Positions 11,030-21,157 of a stretch of DNA of 64,000 nt are shown here, one piece after another. Below the pieces are notes generated by a model, which was not told where the DNA came from, ran no database searches, and saw only the letters and a list, made by a program, of their open reading frames with translations. Source of the DNA: Beverwykella pulmonaria (Eukaryota; Ascomycota; Dothideomycetes; Pleosporales; Melanommataceae); the NCBI GenBank assembly GCA_001599595.1, contig BCHH01000014.1:894355-958354 (forward strand), in the 5' to 3' direction. The translations under genes were made by a program, and so were the position numbers. How positions within the stretch are numbered: position 1 is the first letter of the stretch; each line of letters begins with the position of its first letter.

Positions 11030-11629
11030 TTATTTGATTATTAGTCGTCGAAGCTTTTCTCTTATTGAAACCTTGCCCCTTTTCTTCTCTTCTACACCTA
11101 GGTCCGTATCGCAGTTCTGCTCGGTCACCGAGACGACGATGCCACTCGCTGTCGTAGTCATCTCTCTGCATATATTGCCCGTTTTGGCATTTTCTTCTTC
11201 TTTACATCGACTTGAATAGGCTGCAACATGTGGATTAGTATTGCAAAATGGATACAATGCACAGGCATTAGAAGACTCACCTTCAAAGGCAGGAATCCAC
11301 TGGGTACTAAGGTCCTGGCTCAAAAGTTCCTCAACCTTGGACTCGCTGTACATTTCAGGCTCGTCCCAATCGAAGGAGTCGTCAGAGTCGTCAGAATCAT
11401 CAGAGTCATCGGAATCGTCAACGACCAGTGATTCTGGCGTATCCTCGATGGCCTCTTCAGGGTTTGAATTTTGATTTCGTATCATAGAAGTGTTTTCGTC
11501 AAGGGTGCAACAGAGTAGGACCAGACGATGTATGTTAGTATCAGGCCGACTGGATTCACAGCGGACCTTTCGTGCTGTCACGGCCATGAGGCGCCAGAAT
11601 TGGTCTTTTTCTAGCGAGCTGTCGCACAT
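11030..11629 (-). CDS. Acidic hypothetical protein with Asp-Asp-Ser repeat
   Basis: Exons complement(11281..11629) and (11030..11220), with a 60-nt intron (GTGAGT..TTGCAG), give 179 aa. Splicing removes a Cys-rich unlikely segment and joins WIPAFE to AYSSRCKEEENAK. The protein has an acidic low-complexity run DDSDDSDDSDDSDDSFDWDE (about residues 73-92) and a basic C-terminus KKRGKVSIREKLRRLIIK. No domain is recognised. The acidic/basic split could suit a nuclear or chromatin-linked protein, but that is a guess. The start at 11629 is the longest choice; an internal Met at about residue 49 (MIRNQNS) is possible. Confidence 0.5.
   Translation of the reverse strand: MCDSSLEKDQFWRLMAVTARKVRCESSRPDTNIHRLVLLCCTLDENTSMIRNQNSNPEEAIEDTPESLVVDDSDDSDDSDDSDDSFDWDEPEMYSESKVEELLSQDLSTQWIPAFEGESSNACALYPFCNTNPHVAAYSSRCKEEENAKTGNICREMTTTASGIVVSVTEQNCDTDLGVEEKKRGKVSIREKLRRLIIK
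11372..11421. repeat. GTCATC/GTCGTC-type microsatellite in coding sequence
   Basis: Imperfect 9-nt repeats (gtcgtcaga, atcatcaga, gtcatcgga) encode the Asp-Asp-Ser run of the acidic protein. The repeat keeps frame. Confidence 0.7.
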
Positions 11630-12817
11630 TTGTGAAACTATTTACTAAGGCTCGAAAGCTGATGATGATGATGGATATTGGAAATTGGATATTGCGGTGG
11701 CGATTTGACAAGGCAACCTCATGAGGTGTGGCCTGGCAAGGAAAATATACTCCATATTTTCGGTGATACGATGGGAAAGACTTTCTGGGGTCTGGTGTGG
11801 CGCCAAATCAGAGGTAGTGGGGATATGCAGAGATGCGTGAGTCTAGATGTCGAACAAGGCTGCATCTCCGATTCAAATCCGCGGGAGCGCGGAAACTATA
11901 CCCAAAGCCTACCTTTGCTCACGGGCTCCTCGGGTGAGATGGGCTGATGGTGGTGGCTCTTCGAGGAACCGCTTATACGGCTCATTTTGTCGGCGCGTGC
12001 TCTCGTGCTCGACGTGCCCATCGGCGAGCAAACACCTTTCCCATGAGGTGAAACACGTTTCGAGGGCTGGTGTCCGAGCCTCCACAACAGCTCGGAGATA
12101 TGCGGGGCGGGTGCGGGGGCGGGGAAAACGTCACATTGTGGACTACGAGCCGGCGCAAGACCCCATGTTCTCAACAAATAAGTGCAGCACCCAAGTTCGA
12201 TGAAGCTGCATCCTCAAAAAGCGGGTTGATGCTTCGACATGAGCGAAGTCGAGGGTTGCGCGGAGAGGGAGCTGTTCGGGGATCTCGCGGGGAACCGCCG
12301 GACTTCGCAAGGGGAAGTACTTGCAAAATGGCCCAGACAAACGAGGATCCCGTAGTGGTGTGATCGCTCTCGAGCACCGTGAAGAGAAGCTGTCAGGTCG
12401 GTTGCACGTGCAGTTGGCACTCCACAAGCATCGGCGATGCGATCGTAAACCCATGGGCTGACCAGTGCAAACGGTTTTTGTCCACCTGCGCGGCCGATTG
12501 CAGCGCACACACGTGATTACATGAGGGGAAAGGGCTTGTCAAGTACGAACACCGCGCAGCGCGTGGCTAGCAGGAGCTTGCTCTGCTGAGATACCGCCAC
12601 AGAGTTTGGTGGTGTTACCAAGCATCGCTATCGACATTTCGATTCCCATGTGTGTCCAACAAGGCATATTATGCCCTGGTGTCGCCAGGAGACCCAAGGA
12701 GAGGAGCATCAGCTTACGGAATAGCGGATATCGACATCGACATCGAGACCCCATCCAAGAATACCGATTTTTCGAGCAAAATTGGCGTCGTCCTAACATC
12801 AACAAAGGCTGACGCAA
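11630..12817. other. Intergenic, locally GC-rich
   Basis: From about 11940 to 12560 the sequence is GC-rich and open in several frames on both strands at once. That is a base-composition effect rather than a gene signature. No domain was recognised. Confidence 0.4.
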
Positions 12818-13381
12818 ATGTTGGCTGAAAGTCCCAGTTCGGATTCAAATCTTGGGAACAAAACCAACTCGGCTGCCTTGATTGCTTTCGCAGCATTCAG
12901 CGGACTTTTGTTCTTTGTATTCATTGTTGGGTAAGTCTTTAAACCAGTTTCCCTTCGCAAGCCAGTTCACACTGACTCAGAATGAAAGACTTGTCGCCTG
13001 TTTCTTCAACAATAGTAGACAAGTGGTGCAGTCCAAGATAGGGCCCAACCGGTTGAAGAAATTGGATAAAAGATTCCCACCAGCAGTATTCAGACATTGG
13101 TACGAAGAGGACCGGGCGAAACACCCAGAATCACCACCAATCGACCTAGAGACCCAACTTTGGTATGCACGACATAATTCGCCCTTTTCGAGAATGCTAG
13201 CATTAACAATTGCAGTGTCATTTGTCTGGAACCAATAGGGGAACAAGACTCCATCCGAGCTTTGCATTGCCGACACATCTATCATACCCGGTGTTTTGAT
13301 GCCTGGTTCAAGAACTTACATGAGTTTTGCCCCTTATGCCATCGTCCAGTGTTTCTAGTTAAGCAAGCCGAGACTGTATGA
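12818..13381 (+). CDS. Membrane-anchored RING-H2 finger protein
   Basis: Exons 12818..12930, 13016..13162 and 13216..13381 give 141 aa. One transmembrane segment (AALIAFAAFSGLLFFVFIVG, residues 20-39) is followed by a basic linker (LKKLDKRFPPAVFRHWYEED) and a RING-H2 finger: CVICLEPIGEQ, LHCRHIYHTRCFDAWF, FCPLCHRP. All eight zinc ligands (C-C-C-H-H-C-C-C) are present. The finger is visible only after the second intron (GTATGC..TTGCAG) is removed. This ATL-like layout (one TM plus RING-H2) is typical of small membrane-bound E3 ubiquitin ligases; the target is unknown. The acceptor of intron 1 can be AG at 13015 or 13018, which changes the protein by one residue only. Confidence 0.82.
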
Positions 13382-13713
13382 AATCTTCGTCCAAGTCTGG
13401 GTAGAGCGAAATTGCAAATGGAACCGTTGTACATACATGATTACTAAGACATGCTGCCTTTGCTCCCTCTGTCTCTGTGCGAAGACCTCGTGGTGTGATT
13501 ACCCCGCCTCCAATACACGCAACGTTCATTCTGACGTAACGAGCAGTGGGTGGTGTGAGCTTTCCCCAGCCCATAAGGAGATGTCATTCGATGGTTCACA
13601 AATTAACGTGACCTTCGAACTACAACATCGTATAAAAGTCACTGGCCTCCCACCAATACGGATCCACAGCAGACCAATAACACGAACCTCTCAACAATCA
13701 ACCAGCTTTTACC

Positions 13714-14310
13714 ATGGCCGCCGAAAATCTCTACATCATCAAGTTCACCTCAGTTAACCCCAAAACCCCCAACAATCCTCTCGACGTCACTCTCCCTGCA
13801 ACATTTACCGACCTCCACGCTGCCAAAGAGGAGGCGAAGGGCCTTTTGGCGAAGAAGGGTTATGGTAGAGAGGACTTCACCGTCTATGAAGTGAAGGACG
13901 AATCCAAGGAGTGGAAACATGGCGATGGGGTGCTTGTGTACGCGGAGGGACAGTCTAACGAGCTATTAAGCGTCGGCATCGAGACGGTATCGAATTCGCT
14001 TGAGCTGAAGACTGATTCCACCGGAAAGGTGCAGCAACCCTTATACCACGTCCTTCAGACCATCATCGACTACGACAGCGATCGCTCTGGATCAAAACGT
14101 TACAGTGTGGTCGAGGGCACACATGCAACTCTCGAACAGGCTCGGGAACAAGCTCTGAAAGTCCTGCTGGATGAGAACAATAGGAAAGAAGACTTCGCCG
14201 AATATGATGAGTACACGGGTTCTGGTGAAAAAACGTTTGGCGATGATGTCCTTGTTCATGCGGTGAAGAACGGGCAGAATATACTGGTGTCTGTCATTTC
14301 TGATCGCTAA
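13714..14310 (+). CDS. Hypothetical protein with internal duplication
   Basis: A single-exon gene of 198 aa with a CT-rich leader and a possible TATA box (TATAAAAG, near 13630). The two halves align loosely. Residues 1-90 read LHAAKEEAKGLLAKKGYGREDF..VY, then HGDGVLVYAEGQ..LLSVGIE. Residues 110-198 read LEQAREQALKVLLDENNRKEDF..Y, then FGDDVLVHAVKNGQNILVSVISDR. Each half is an Ala-rich helix followed by a GDxVLVxA strand. The protein has no signal peptide or membrane segment. Its family and role are unknown to me. A truncated copy of its 3' end is found at about 20604-20675. Confidence 0.78.
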   Translation: MAAENLYIIKFTSVNPKTPNNPLDVTLPATFTDLHAAKEEAKGLLAKKGYGREDFTVYEVKDESKEWKHGDGVLVYAEGQSNELLSVGIETVSNSLELKTDSTGKVQQPLYHVLQTIIDYDSDRSGSKRYSVVEGTHATLEQAREQALKVLLDENNRKEDFAEYDEYTGSGEKTFGDDVLVHAVKNGQNILVSVISDR

Positions 14311-15323
14311 AGGGATGTTCATTTTCTGTGGTTTTGTAATATTTCTTTTTCAATTTCTCAAATAGGATAGCTCATCAAATTACTAGTTTGAGCCCTAAGC
14401 TTCATGCAACACCCAATCTATCGCTGTGGCTTACTGCCTAGAAGTATTCCGCCCTAGAGCTACAAATACACGCGTCGTAGCTTACACCATTTGATAAGAA
14501 GAGCCTAGATGGTTTAGCCAACGAGTAGTCTCGTCTAAAGAGAGAATTCCTTTGCAACACACGAGTACCCCACAAATTGTCATACGACCCGAAGCTGCTG
14601 CTTGCAGGTGGTTCTAGTGAGCCCAGGATTGCCTGGCAAGTACCAATCTCTAAACTAGTCGTTTTAGTACGTTTCTTGCTTTCTCGCCATCGTTACTCTG
14701 CTGAATTTTCATTGTGGAAGTCAAAGGGCATTAGTTTCACGCCCTCACGATCAAATGTCATTAGATCAATACTGTGCTACCATAACAGACCTATTGGTTC
14801 CAGAATTCAGGCTTTCGCGATATTTCCCGCCGAAGCTCCACATCGGCTGGGGAAATGCCAGCTGCGCAAATACGCCACAACACAAAAGCATCGCCCTAAA
14901 AGCTCTTTCATACCTCTGGGAAAATTCAACTGAGAGAACACTGATCCTTTGTATTGGAGACAAATCCCCAGCAACAACCAACCTTTTTCATGCCTTAAGA
15001 AGGCTTCGACTCACAGATTGCACGAGGAGAGTCTAGAAAAAAGCCATCTGCATCAATCAAGACGATCTGGACGAGAGAGCGCACAAAGATCTCTCATTGG
15101 GACGATTAATTATATTCCAAGACCGAGAAGGTTGTGGTCTGGCAGTTGTGGTCTGGCAGTTGTGGTCTGGCTTGGTGAGGATGACTAGCAAGTGGCATAT
15201 ATAAAGGAGATTGAGGGAAAGCCTGACTTGCTTTGGTGACGTTTACTCTTCTGCAGTCCAAATAATGCACGCCAGTAGTATCAAAACGCCAGCGTCTTGA
15301 TTGACTACAATTACAAAATACTA
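14311..15323. other. Intergenic region with 14-bp tandem repeat
   Basis: No supported gene. Several short frames exist without domain or splice support. A tandem repeat lies at 15131-15171. Confidence 0.45.
15131..15171. repeat. 14-bp tandem repeat, 2.9 copies
   Basis: The unit GTTGTGGTCTGGCA is repeated exactly at 15131, 15145 and 15159 (last copy one base short). Confidence 0.9.
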
Positions 15324-17166
15324 CTATTCTAGACGAATCTCCTTTATAGTTGGATTGGCCTGCGTAAACGCATCAACATGGATCCTCCCAACCGTAATCC
15401 TCTCCGCCACCTCGCGAGTCTCGTCCCATTCAATGATCACGACATTGAACAAACAGTATGGCACATTCTCAGCATACGATCTCTTATCGAACGTGCCAAG
15501 CCGATGCACGAAGGCCATATCCCATGGGTCAGTCCCAGATATCTTCTGCTCGATAGATCCGGCATTCCTCTTGGATAGATCCTCCCGCAGAAGCTCGTCA
15601 TACCCAACACGAGGGTCCTTGTTGATACTTGTGCAGGACAGGACGATGAACTCGTATAAAGCGTTGCCATTCCCAAAAAAGAGTTCCTATGAGGCAGTAA
15701 ATTGTTCTGACGATGGAATATATACAGATCCAACGCGGAACCCACGGGCGTTCAGGGTATATATGAGATATATCTCGTGCTCAACATTGTAATTTTTAAT
15801 CCTCTTGATAGGTTCTCCCGGTAGCTTGAATGAAACACTCAGCGCCCGAAGCTCAAGTTGATGCGGGTGCATTTCAAAATTTACGAACGCACCAACCCGC
15901 CGATATAATATAGGATTCCAGAGCCTTGATTCTGAAGAAACAGAATTTGCGATTTTCCAGCACCACAAATCGTCTTCCAATCGCTCCCAATACGGTAGCT
16001 GGTCTCCACGCGGTCGATTCCAACTCGTTTCAAACTCTGTTCTTCCATCGCCCCTGCGGGTATCGTGCCACTTTACAGGATATGACTCTGCTGTTAATGG
16101 CAACGCGCGCTCGGTCGCCCAAGGGTAACAAGCATGACCGATCCAACCAAGCTAGCTCTAGCTAGGGAACAAAGGCTTCCCCGTTCGGTCATCGACTCTT
16201 CTCTTGGAGGTGCCTGATGGGTTCCACAGTAGACTGGAATCAATTTCGACATCGGGAAGGTCATGCACGAATTCGCCTTTGAACAAACCCTCAATAGCGT
16301 CAAGAATACCAAGCATGGCATTTTGGGCGTCTCCCTGAAACTTCATCTTTCGTTGTGTGTAATCTGAGACTATGAAAGCATACATGTTGAAGTTCGATTG
16401 CCTTCTAACTGTAGGTATTAGAGCCCCGTGGTCTCCTTTGAAGAATAGCATTCCTCAGAAGCGCTCTCCGACGGGCCAGTAGTGGTGCCGACAGTGCATA
16501 TCCTTGGTCGTTGAGGTATGCCATCACCAGAAAGTACATGACTGGTCAGTGATGACTAGTTTGCGCTGAGATAAAACTTTCTCCTGCATCGTCCTACAGA
16601 TATGAACAATTAGTTCTAAATGTTGTCAATGGGAGAGGTGGTACCCACCAAGCTCGTGTCTCCCCACCGATGGCTGATCCTCATAATCCGGCAGCACATT
16701 GCATACAATGCTCTTGCCCGCGTGTCCTAGCATCTGAGACGCATCACGAGTGCCTGGCATAACTCCTGGAAGGCAATACGCCGCGTCTTCGCCGCATCGA
16801 GCCATGATAGTTAACGTCGAAGTGCGGTAGATGCTTCCCATATGCTTGATCTGCCTCGCTTGATCCTCCTTATCATCCTGGATAATGCAAAGAGCATCGA
16901 CCCAAAGGTAATCTAGTCCAATCTTACGAGTCAAGATTATCGCATCCTGAATGGTCTTTGGTGTTCGATCCCAGAACGCCATTAACCCTCGGTCCCTACG
17001 TAGCAGAGACTCCGTCTCCCAGATAAGCCGGACTTGCTTGGCTTCGCCCCTACAAGCAAAACTCGTCAACCCCGCTGCTAAAGATCCATGATATCAAAAT
17101 GTATACATACCAGACATAACTCAGAGTGACATACTTCTCCCCATCCTCAAGATCAACAATACCCAT
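15324..17166 (-). pseudogene. HET-domain (heterokaryon incompatibility) pseudogene
   Basis: The start region (17166 down) reads MGIVDLEDGEKYVTLSYVW, then an intron, GEAKQVRLIWETE, TIQDAIILTRKIGLDYLWVD, ALCIIQDDKEDQARQIKHMG and SIYRTSTLTIMA: a classic HET domain. Further down come TMQEKVLSQRKLVITDQSCT, DMHCRHHYWPV, IPTVRRQSNFNMYAFIVSD, RRVDDRTGKPLFPS and, near the end, RITVGRIHVDAFTQANPTIK. The frame carries stops TGA, TGA, TAG, TAG and TAG. Two of these sit where family members have W-S-W (PLFPS-W-S-W-LGW), so TGG became TAG twice, as expected from RIP (CpA to TpA on the other strand). The N-terminus is also short. HET proteins trigger cell death on non-self fusion; this copy cannot make a full protein. 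Confidence 0.85.
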
Positions 17167-18285
17167 ACGATGCTTTGGTATTATAAAAAGCCTGTTTTTG
17201 AAGTAGCCTTATAGTGGTTACCAATGCAGCAGGGTATCTCACGCTGCCAATTTTTATTATGTAGTGATGTATCACCACACACCTATATTATTGTTGCTGG
17301 TGTTGCAATAGATAACTTTGTACGCTCTACGCCCCAATCCTAAGCTTCTAAAGCCTTGTTATACTAGTAAACATATTACATAAAATACTAACAGGTAATT
17401 AGATTAATGTATAAACCTTACAAATCTCCTTTATTGTTTAGTATAATTAATTTGATTGTACCCAACTAAGTACAACTATCCTGCCTGCAAGTCTACCCAC
17501 AGCGAAGCCTCTAGCCTACAGAACCTTAATATCTATCGTACCCGCCCTTACCTCCTTCCTACATTATTCTGTATCCCCTCCTCTCACCCTCTACACTTAG
17601 CAACCTCCTCTTAGTTGTAATGAAGCCTAAGGATCCAGGAACCACGCTTAGCAGGACTACTTCTCTATTCTATTGATTTCATGTGACTGCGAGAGGGCGT
17701 TAGTAAAGCTAGGAGGACTGTTACTAATAATAGAAATTGCCTTAGTAGAGCTACAATTAAAGCAATACACCTACAGAAAAACTGGCTACAAAATAAAACT
17801 GTAGAGACCCATCTTATAAAACTTCACACTTACATCTTGTACTAGGATGTTATATAAAACACCCGTATTGCGCCGTAGCAAAGAGCTACTTTGCTCGAAT
17901 CCAACTCAGGCACGGGTTGAAGGTGCATGGTGCATGGTGCATGGAACGGGTCTTGGTTTCTCTGTCAGCTGCTTGCTTCGTCATCAATCAACGCGGCATA
18001 TATATAGGCATCTGAACACCATGTCCATTCATCAATCAGGACGGATATCATGAACTGAGCAATCACTAGGAATTGACAATCAAACCCCAACGAGATCACG
18101 AATATTTCTTCTATCTTTCATCACAAATCTCTCTTTCATTCCTTTGGTAGCTAGATATAACGAAATTGCAACAGTCTACTGCCAAACCTCACCTTGATCA
18201 TCCCTCCTCCATCATTGCATTGCTGCTTCGGACGTCGCATGGCTGCGAGTCGCCCTCTACCCTTGTGATTTTCTACAGCGTTGAG
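17167..18285. other. AT-rich degenerate repeat-like DNA
   Basis: Sequence from 17170 to about 17850 is AT-rich, full of TA steps and stop codons in all frames, like a RIP-degraded transposon remnant. No coding motif was recognised. Around 17921-17943 ATGGTGC is repeated three times. Confidence 0.4.
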
Positions 18286-18424
18286 GTCCGTACGTATACC
18301 GTATTCCGTAGGATTTTGAGAGGCCTATACGGCCAAATTAGAGGCTCTGTACGTACGTACGGTGATAATTTGAGGAGGAGGACTTACGGATCGTAAACTA
18401 ACTCAGTTACTTACGTACGGTAGC
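18286..18424. repeat. TACGTACG-rich sequence, left block
   Basis: Dense in GTACGTAC, CTTACGG and CCGTA words, e.g. CTCTGTACGTACGTACGG and TTACTTACGTACGGTAG. It matches the right block (20213-20592) in inverted orientation in pieces such as GAGGTCCGTACGTA. Confidence 0.65.
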
Positions 18425-18912
18425 CGTTTTTATGGACCGTAGCACGGTCAAAACACGTGAGTTTCGTGAGGCTCTATCAGAGCGGTGCGATTGGTGAGGT
18501 GGCTAGCAACAGCCTTGTTTTGAAGCCAGTTGTGAGGGTTTTTGTAAGTAGGAAGCTTGAATGTAGGTGTACGATTGTATTGAGACGAATCCTTGAGGAT
18601 GACTTAGGAACGTCGAGAAGACTATACTCCTGCGCGGTCACGTGATCCCATAAGTCACGTGATTATGTGGAGGACCCGTGGCTGGCCTGTGGCTGGCATG
18701 TGGCCTGCTCGAGGGCCTTCCGGGGCTGGCGATGTATGATATTGTCACAAACAGGCAGCTTCCTAAGGTGCTTTAAGGCAGCTGCGTGGTAGGGCAATGC
18801 GCTGCTAGAGGAAGAGGCAACAGCTTGTTGAGTAGGTTGGCTACTACGTGTAGAGCGTGCAAAGTTATCTATAATAACAACAACAGTAGGAGGTTGAGCA
18901 GGTGTTATTACA
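18425..18912. other. Sequence between outer repeat block and TIR element
   Basis: No gene is seen. Small direct repeats such as CCCGTGGCTGGCCTGTGGCTGG occur around 18675-18700. The end at 18913-18924 is the left copy of the target duplication of the inserted element. Confidence 0.4.
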
Positions 18913-18924
18913 CACGGTATGTTG
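18913..18924 (+). repeat. Left target-site duplication (CACGGTATGTTG)
   Basis: Exact 12-bp direct repeat of 20098-20109, immediately outside the inverted termini. Confidence 0.8.
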
Positions 18925-19040
18925 CAGGAGGCAGTTCACCTGATACTGGTTTTTGACCTCGGCGCATACTACAATCTAGGGTTAGCGCCGGCCGAATGTG
19001 GCGGCTTGGCACACTAAAAACTTGGCGTATAATTTTAAAC

Positions 19041-19072
19041 GAACGCGTTGCGAACATGTTCGCAACGCGTTC
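19041..19072. repeat. 32-bp perfect palindrome
   Basis: The left arm is GAACGCGTTGCGAACA and the right arm is its exact reverse complement, with no spacer. The arm resembles the GAACGTGTTAGCAACA units at 19642-19731. Confidence 0.9.
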
Positions 19073-19641
19073 ACAGCACGTTTGACAGGAACTACAACAA
19101 TGCCTCCCCGTGTCACGAGAGGCTATCGGTAGCAGAGGATAAAGGTTCAATTAAATATCGGATACTACGGATACAATCTCAGGTGCGATGAATTATCATA
19201 CAAGACGTTGCGTAAGGAGCTCGACCAGAGGTCCTTCGCGGTTCAATAAATACTTAGTCTGGTTCGTGCGTCAGGGGTCTGGTTCGTGCGCGGGCCGAGC
19301 CCGGTTGGGACTCAGTTCAGTATTTCAGGTTAGGTCGGGTCGGCTAGTTGCCGACCTCGTTGAACTGTGAGTCGCAGTACGGTGCCGACGGTCGTCACCG
19401 TCGGTGTACTGTGAGTCAGAATGGAATGGTGTGCGCAACGGGTATTAGTCGGTATTGTGCGCGAGTTCGGGTGTGTGAAGTACTGTGCTGCGGAGTACAG
19501 TACTTGTCGGGACCGTCGTTCAGGACCGTTCAGGACCGTCGTTCGGGGTCGTTGTTCAGGATTGGTGTCGCGGTGGTTACCGTGACACCCCGCTTGAACA
19601 ACTTTGTAAGTTGTTTTGAACAGGTTCTGTGAACCTATTGT

Positions 19642-19731
19642 GAACGTGTTAGCAACATGTTTAAATTCACTTGCGAACGTGTTAGCAACACGTTCAAATT
19701 CACTTTGCAAACGTGTTAGGAACATGTTTAG
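19642..19731. repeat. About 33-bp tandem repeats inside the TIR element
   Basis: Three units each begin GAACGTGTTAGCAACATGTT (with changes) and are joined by AAATTCACTTTGC. Each unit is itself a near palindrome like that at 19041. Repeated subterminal sites of this kind are usual transposase-binding sites, which is inference here. Confidence 0.75.
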
Positions 19732-20097
19732 AACATATTAAGATTTAGTTACAAATTCAGTTCCTTCTCTGTCTGCATCCTCATCTAATTCTTCTTTAGT
19801 CAAAAACATATCCCTAAGAGAGAAGATTGAGTCATTTTCATACTCCTCTTCGCTGTTGTAAATAGGGTTGTATATAATTTGACTAGGTGGCGTTGTCATG
19901 TTGTGAACACGTTGAGAACCTGTTGGGGAAATGTACTGCAAGAATTTTTATTTTTTCTATTTTAAGGTAGGCTGTGCTTAGTTATATACCTGAACTGATA
20001 CTGGAAATTTTTTCACTTCCTAATTTAGTAAGGTGGCCTTGGCGGCAGGGGGGCAGTATGTGCCGAGGTCAAAAACCAGTATTAGGTGAACTGCCTG

Positions 20098-20109
20098 CAC
20101 GGTATGTTG
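20098..20109 (+). repeat. Right target-site duplication (CACGGTATGTTG)
   Basis: Exact 12-bp direct repeat of 18913-18924. Confidence 0.8.
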
Positions 20110-20212
20110 ATGAAAATCCTCCCTGGAGCCTCACTAACCTACCTAGGGCCACCATAAACAAGCCAAAATGGCCCCCAACACAAGCCTCCGCACGGACAAA
20201 TTATAACTCTAA

Positions 20213-20592
20213 AAATCGGCCTATACGGACCATATACGCGTATATATACAGTTTCACCTACGTACGTACGCGTAAATCCACCATCTCACTTATTTACGTA
20301 CGGTCAAAAATATCCACAAAGGTGGCCCCGTACGTACGGTGTACGGTGAACTTACGGTACCGTAAAATACGACCATACTACGTACGGACCTCCACGCTGA
20401 TTTTCTATATCACACACCCTTACTCCACCGCAGTATACGGCATATATGATGGTCTCTGTACGTACGTACAGAGGTGCAAATTTGGACCCGTAAGCTCATC
20501 TCATCTTACAGGCGCCGTACGTACGTACAGAGGAGCTGATTTGGACCGTACAGCTTCTTCAAATACTATGGATATACGGTGTACTTACGGAT
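20213..20592. repeat. TACGTACG-rich sequence, right block
   Basis: Contains CTACGTACGTACGCG, TTTACGTACGG, CCGTACGTACGGTG, CTACGTACGG and two copies of CGTACGTACAGAG (about 20461 and 20521), plus many CTTACGG words. It matches the left block in inverted orientation, so both may belong to an older element into which the TIR transposon jumped. Confidence 0.65.
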
Positions 20593-20603
20593 TACCACGC
20601 TGC

Positions 20604-20675
20604 GGAGGGCAGAAGATGCTGGTGTCTGTCATTTCCGATCGCTAGAAGGAACGTTGATTTTACAAAGTTGTAATA
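20604..20675 (+). pseudogene. Truncated copy of the 3' end of the 198-aa gene
   Basis: The last codons match those of the gene at 13714-14310: GGGCAGAAgATgCTGGTGTC then TGTCATTTCcGATCGCTAg, coding LVSVISDR plus stop. The following bases also match the 3' flank of that gene (AAGG.A.GTT.ATTTT, then GTTGTAATAT). Upstream the similarity stops at the TACGTACG block. Only the tail survives, so it cannot be expressed as the full protein. Confidence 0.75.
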
Positions 20676-21157
20676 TATGTCATACAATTGTTTTAGACTG
20701 CTTCGGATAGGAAAATATTTTAGATCACTATCTCAGGCCTTTCGTAGGAGAAAAAGTATACCTTGTGCAAACTGGAGTCTGCGCACCATACCACTGTTTT
20801 TCCCCCTTAAAGCTTTCCGCCTTGAGAAGCAGTCTACGAAGTACACTTTTCCCCTTGAGGAGATAAAAAGATTCTAAAAATAATTACTTTTCATCAAAGC
20901 ACGCCCTTGACTAGTTGTTCTCTAGAGCTTCTGTCAAACAATACATATAACGTTATTAGAAGAGAAAATATTCCCTCAACATACTTGGTATCAATACATA
21001 CATATAGGTACTCACAATTAACGTAGAATTCGCTTAATGAGGGCCCCAATGAGATGAGTGTACGTAGATCCTTTCCTAGGTCACAGACCTTGTACGATCT
21101 TCTTTCCTCCTGCCTAATAGGTAGAAAGTATTGTCGCTTTCCGGCTTATTCGTTGAC
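20676..21157. other. Intergenic, no gene seen
   Basis: Boundary between repeat DNA and the terpenoid cluster; 3' flank of P450 B. Confidence 0.5.

Larger units (their letters stand above)
18925..20097. mobile_element. Non-autonomous TIR DNA transposon, 1.17 kb
   Basis: The left end starts CAGGAGGCAGTTCACCTGAT and runs on to GGTTTTTGACCTCGG. The right end, read in reverse, starts CAGGCAGTTCACCTAATACT and runs on to the same GGTTTTTGACCTCGG. After a 3-nt indel the roughly 40-bp inverted termini differ at only a few bases. The 12-bp CACGGTATGTTG lies directly outside both ends (18913-18924 and 20098-20109) as a target-site duplication. Internally there is a 32-bp perfect palindrome and subterminal repeats, but no transposase. 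A 67-aa minus frame (19738-19941) is the only sizeable AT-rich open frame near the right end. CAG termini recall hAT elements (8-bp TSD), while 9-12 bp TSDs recall Mutator-like elements; the family is unresolved. Confidence 0.8.

Noticed and set aside
11847..12510. Several 90-120 aa frames on both strands
   Set aside because: All frames are open because of GC-rich sequence; no conserved motif.
12882..13238. 118-aa frame on the plus strand
   Set aside because: It merges exon 2 of the RING-H2 gene with intron sequence.
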